A stretch of 8,860 nt of DNA from Gammaproteobacteria bacterium (GTDB lineage: Bacteria; Pseudomonadota; Gammaproteobacteria; Berkiellales; Berkiellaceae), in assembly GCA_016874315.1 (NCBI GenBank), contig VGTX01000033.1:1-8860 (forward strand), given 5' to 3'. The stretch's first letter is position 1. Every line of letters starts with the position of its first letter. Shown here in pieces: positions 6,259 to 8,860 of the stretch. A model generated the notes under the pieces. It made no database searches and had not been told where the DNA came from. It saw only the letters and a program-made list of their open reading frames with translations. The position numbers were made by a program, and so were the translations under genes.

Positions 6259-7051
6259 AATCAGTCCCAGCAGTCTCAAGGCTAAAAGATATGCTTCGCC
6301 GTATAGGTTGTGATGAGAGTTTTTCAAGAAATCGATCGACGCACTGGATAAATGCTTTATGAGCAGGTCCTTGTGCTTCTAAATCTGAAACTGCTTTGCC
6401 TTGAGCGGTGGCTTCGAAAATATTTAAATCAAAAGGAATGTTTGCAAGAATATCGGTTTCATTATTGGAGTTTTCTGTATAGCGCTCCATATTAAAAACT
6501 TTACCGAGCACTGGAATATTCATTTTTTCAAAGAAATTTTCAGCTCTAACCAAATCGGCAAAAGTTAATGGATGATTGACTCCAACGAGTAGTGCTGCTG
6601 TTACAGGAATTTTTTGAGCGAGAGTTAATAGCAAATCGCCAGTTCCTGGAGGTAAATCAACAATTAAAAAATCGAGCTCTCCCCATTGTACGTTTTGAAA
6701 GAGCTGCATTAACGCACCAGCAGCCATTGGGCCACGCCAACACACAGCTGATTTTGGATCGACTAAATGACCCAAGGATATTGTGGGACATCCACGATAT
6801 ATATGTGGGTTTAAGAGATTTTTTTCGGAATCTACAGCTGCTTTTTCATGAATTTGAGTGAGGGTTGGTAAAGATGGGCCATAAATATCGGCATCTAATA
6901 TCCCAACGTTATAACCTCGGTCTTTTAACTCTAATGCGATATGAAAAGCAACAGTGGACTTTCCAACACCACCCTTTCCCGATCCGACACAGATAATATT
7001 TTTGATACCTGGTAAATAAGGGATATTAGAATGCACATGATATGATTTCAT
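6257..7051 (-). CDS. mrp: Mrp/NBP35-family P-loop ATPase lacking the CXXC cluster-binding motif
   Basis: A 264-residue member of the Mrp/ApbC/NBP35 group, which in other bacteria binds ATP and a [4Fe-4S] cluster and delivers clusters to apoproteins. The deviant Walker A GKGGVGKST (25-33), DADIYGPSLP (53-62), WRGPM (105-109) and DLPPGTGD (132-139) are all canonical. Two parts usual in bacterial Mrp are absent. There is no N-terminal DUF59/FSCA domain, as Walker A begins at residue 25. The segment that normally holds CPXC is also missing: only about 14 residues separate NM (187-188) from NIPFD (204-208), and none is cysteine. The four cysteines (21, 88, 104, 237) are scattered. Canonical cluster carriage is therefore doubtful, though the ATPase core looks intact. 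ATG 7051 follows GGAG by about 8 bases. It lies 45 bases downstream of a small hypothetical gene. Confidence 0.92.
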   Translation of the reverse strand: MKSYHVHSNIPYLPGIKNIICVGSGKGGVGKSTVAFHIALELKDRGYNVGILDADIYGPSLPTLTQIHEKAAVDSEKNLLNPHIYRGCPTISLGHLVDPKSAVCWRGPMAAGALMQLFQNVQWGELDFLIVDLPPGTGDLLLTLAQKIPVTAALLVGVNHPLTFADLVRAENFFEKMNIPVLGKVFNMERYTENSNNETDILANIPFDLNIFEATAQGKAVSDLEAQGPAHKAFIQCVDRFLEKLSSQPIRRSISFSLETAGTD

Positions 7052-7096
7052 GGGTAAGCTCCAATTAAGCCCATTTCTTTACCAATCAGACAGATA

Positions 7097-7327
7097 TCAA
7101 GAAAGGCAATGGGCAAAGCGTAATCGCTGAGATGTTTCGCTAAGAAAAGTTTTGATTTTAGGATAAAAAGAGCGTAATTCCTTTTCTCCACATACGGACT
7201 GTTGTGTTTGAGCCCATGTTACAAAAACATTTTCGGTGTTAATGCACGAGTTTCTAGCTCCGGTGGATTCGAGTTTTAAAAGCTTTACTAGAAGATCGAA
7301 ATAAATCTGATATTGTCCTGCGGTCAT
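7097..7327 (-). CDS. Small hypothetical protein upstream of mrp
   Basis: A 76-residue ORF that I do not recognise. It begins with a likely amphipathic helix (YQIYFDLLVKLLKLE, 6-20), has Cys at 28, 46 and 74, and is basic near the end (RLRFAHCLS). The frame stays open to an ATG at 7357, but that ATG overlaps a strong -10 box (7356-7361), so transcripts would start inside it. The next ATG, 7327, is the better start, although its ribosome-binding site is weak. It ends 45 bases before mrp in the same direction, so the two probably share a transcript. It could be a real small gene or a leader region by chance open. No function is proposed. Confidence 0.4.
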   Translation of the reverse strand: MTAGQYQIYFDLLVKLLKLESTGARNSCINTENVFVTWAQTQQSVCGEKELRSFYPKIKTFLSETSQRLRFAHCLS

Positions 7328-7355
7328 ACAGTGCTCATACTGACTATCTACCCCC

Positions 7356-7385
7356 ATTATAACTACGGTTTTTATAATATCTCAA
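7356..7385 (-). promoter_or_regulatory. Sigma-70-like promoter for the small ORF and mrp
   Basis: On the minus strand TTGAGA (7385-7380) and a perfect TATAAT (7361-7356) are separated by 18 bases. This is the best-formed promoter in the window. Transcription would start near 7349, about 300 bases before the mrp start codon. It sits just past the stop of the DUF3108 gene, so mrp need not depend on read-through from that gene. Confidence 0.6.
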
Positions 7386-7392
7386 CATATTT

Positions 7393-8109
7393 TTAAGACT
7401 TTGCTTGAAAAACAAAATGTTCCCATTTTTCACCGAAATTATAATTTATCAGATGACCCGTTAATACAAGGTTTCCATGACGAAACTGTTCAAAATATGT
7501 TGGGACAAACTGCAAGTTTGGATCGAGTATAAAAGCGCTTGATTTATGGCCATAATCGGACTGGAAGCGATAGCCTTTTTCATCAACTGTTAGCTCATAA
7601 GTCCGAACGTGTATTCCATCAGGCTCTACAAACGTGACTGTACGCGGACCAGACGTTGGGTTTTTACAGACATCACGAATCAAAATCAGTTGTGTAATCA
7701 GCTTGTCATGGGCTGTCGGTGTAATTGGGATTTTATAGTAGACTTCACCATCATTAATTCTTGCAGAATCAGTTTCGAACTCAATCAGATAAGACTTTCC
7801 ATCCATACCAGATCGTTCCATTTTATATTTTTGGGATTTAAAAGTATGGGAATCGATCACAAAATCACTTTGCTCTTTCTGTTCGAACGGGTAAAAAAAG
7901 ATTAAAGATCGTAAATCCTGTATATACTGATAAGTTCCATCTGATAGTTGATGTAAAGTTGAAGTCATTTCGCCGCAGCGCCAACCTTTCCACTCAACCT
8001 CATATGTTGCTTGAAATATGATACTTTCTTTTGAATTTTCAGATGCTTGAATGGTGGGGACAGTAGAATAACAGCACAGCGCGCTCAAGGTATATAGCCA
8101 AGGTCTCAC
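7393..8109 (-). CDS. DUF3108 domain-containing exported protein
   Basis: A 238-residue protein. Residues 1-22 look like a signal peptide (short basic start, hydrophobic TLSALCCYS, possible cleavage after QA at 21-22), so it should act in the periplasm or at the envelope. The mature part matches DUF3108: YEVEWKGWRCGEMTSTL (36-52) then DGTYQY, a beta-rich repeat of strands, KSQKYKMER (91-99) and a middle KLITQLILIRD (136-146). Members are widespread in proteobacteria and their role is not established here. The start is GTG at 8109, chosen because AGG lies 6 bases upstream and the signal peptide begins there. The TAA at 7393-7395 is followed closely by the promoter of the next operon. It diverges from the unknown secreted protein at the right end. 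Confidence 0.82.
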   Translation of the reverse strand: MRPWLYTLSALCCYSTVPTIQASENSKESIIFQATYEVEWKGWRCGEMTSTLHQLSDGTYQYIQDLRSLIFFYPFEQKEQSDFVIDSHTFKSQKYKMERSGMDGKSYLIEFETDSARINDGEVYYKIPITPTAHDKLITQLILIRDVCKNPTSGPRTVTFVEPDGIHVRTYELTVDEKGYRFQSDYGHKSSAFILDPNLQFVPTYFEQFRHGNLVLTGHLINYNFGEKWEHFVFQAKS

Positions 8110-8135
8110 AACACACCTAAAAATTTTCCCTTTAT

Positions 8136-8165
8136 TTGAGGATTATAGATGGTTTTTGATATGAT
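8136..8165 (+). promoter_or_regulatory. Putative promoter for the right-end secreted protein gene
   Basis: TTGAGG (8136-8141) and TATGAT (8160-8165) are 18 bases apart on the plus strand and match the sigma-70 consensus at 4/6 and 5/6. Transcription would start near 8172, about 35 bases before ATG 8207. It shares the spacer with the oppositely oriented DUF3108 promoter. Confidence 0.45.
8142..8147 (-). promoter_or_regulatory. Putative -10 box for the DUF3108 gene
   Basis: A perfect TATAAT on the minus strand, giving a start near 8135 and a leader of about 26 bases to GTG 8109. The matching -35 region (around 8165-8170, CAATCA) is weak. It lies inside the spacer of the plus-strand promoter, so the two promoters probably compete. 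Confidence 0.45.
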
Positions 8166-8206
8166 GATTGGAAGATTACCCTACTATCATCGAGTGCCAG
8201 ATAAAA

Positions 8207-8860
8207 ATGATAAAAAAAATATATCGTACTCTCTTAGCTACTACCATTTTCATTTTTCTATCATATACTACTGCAGTCGAACGGGTAATTGCATATCCTG
8301 ATGCGACGATTTCAATATCTGGCGATATGAATGAGGCATATAATGACATTTTTCAGAAACTTGAAGAAAAATGGATTTTCTCAGATCCAGTTACCGCCCG
8401 CGAATGCCTTCCGGGCGCTATCCGCGTATTAAATCCTTTACGTCATAATGAATTAAGTCTTTCAGTTTATGATTTTTTCAGAAATCTATGGGCAAATCAT
8501 ATTGATATATGCACTCCACCTTATCTTAAGCCCGTGATAGTCGTGGTTGGCAGCGATGAAGATTTTTTAGAAACACAAAATACTCTTATCCAGTCTTTAA
8601 GATTACCACCATCATTTGAATTGAATATTCTTCAGCATGATGTATCTACAACATCAATGAGTGCAGATTTGAGTGAAAGAATTATTACGGATACAAGATC
8701 GGATTATCTTATCAGTATTCAGCACCATGAAGATGAAGACAATGATCGTTCTTTTTGGTCTATCGTGATTTATGATATGGTCGATCGGGTGAGCTTAGAA
8801 CTCCAGGAATCAGAGCTAGAAACAGTTATAGAAAAAATTAAACAATATATTATTAGCGTA
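8207..8860 (+). CDS. Secreted hypothetical protein (partial, runs off the window)
   Basis: At least 218 residues, with the frame open to the last base. I do not recognise the family. The N terminus MIKKIYRTLL followed by hydrophobic ATTIFIFLSYTTA (11-23) looks like a signal peptide, so the protein is probably exported. The mature part shows alternating strands and helices: a beta strand KPVIVVVGSDEDF (108-120), an acidic/histidine stretch HHEDEDNDR (173-181) and an acidic helical end. Two cysteines (67, 102) could form a disulfide. The start is ATG 8207; its ribosome-binding site is weak (GAG 13 bases upstream). A second plus-strand ORF starting at 8149 in another frame lacks a signal and ends after 50 codons, so I prefer this one. 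It is divergent from DUF3108. Confidence 0.7.
   Translation, partial: MIKKIYRTLLATTIFIFLSYTTAVERVIAYPDATISISGDMNEAYNDIFQKLEEKWIFSDPVTARECLPGAIRVLNPLRHNELSLSVYDFFRNLWANHIDICTPPYLKPVIVVVGSDEDFLETQNTLIQSLRLPPSFELNILQHDVSTTSMSADLSERIITDTRSDYLISIQHHEDEDNDRSFWSIVIYDMVDRVSLELQESELETVIEKIKQYIISV

Noticed and set aside
8149..8301. Plus-strand 50-codon ORF with GAGGA before its ATG.
   Set aside because: It overlaps the long signal-peptide-bearing ORF in another frame, and the GAGGA is better read as part of a -35 box.
1..8860. tRNA, rRNA, CRISPR array, insertion sequence.
   Set aside because: No cloverleaf, rRNA-like stretch, regularly spaced direct repeats or transposase were seen on reading both strands.

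Overview
The window looks like chromosomal DNA of a proteobacterium with modest GC content (about 40% by eye). It carries Gram-negative envelope genes: a LolC/E-type permease with a LolD-type ATPase, and an exported DUF3108 protein. It also has housekeeping genes (histidyl-tRNA synthetase, Mrp-type ATPase). Short intergenic gaps, divergent paralogues and a lone tyrosine recombinase would suit a host-associated lineage. That is inference; no rRNA or other taxonomic marker is present, and I cannot name a genus.

Layout. Positions 78-4049 (minus strand) hold a compact four-gene operon transcribed right to left: hisS, an FtsX/LolC-type permease, a LolD-type ATPase, and a membrane-anchored spermidine-synthase-like methyltransferase. 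The junctions are a TAATG overlap, a 2-base gap and a 17-base gap, so translation is probably coupled. Upstream, across a 188-base spacer with small dyads, is a complete tyrosine recombinase (4238-5404, minus). It diverges from a Dps/ferritin-like gene (5606-6148, plus) across a 201-base regulatory spacer that contains a perfect 16-bp palindrome. The Dps-like gene converges on an Mrp/NBP35-family ATPase gene (6257-7051, minus), with a long-stem inverted repeat between them. A small hypothetical ORF precedes mrp and seems to share a promoter with it. A DUF3108 envelope protein (7393-8109, minus) and a secreted protein of unknown family (8207 to the window end, plus) diverge from a compact spacer with interleaved promoters.

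How the parts may work together. The operon joins tRNA charging to a probable lipoprotein-release transporter. The most unusual pair is the middle one. The Dps-like protein ends in a 40-residue tail with 10 Cys and 4 His, resembling a metallothionein, and seems to lack one ferroxidase ligand. The neighbouring Mrp homologue has lost the CXXC motif used to carry an iron-sulfur cluster. Together they suggest altered metal handling, but no functional link is proven. Across the whole window the palindrome CGATCG occurs 13 times, roughly ten times the chance expectation, which may be a genome-wide sequence signature.
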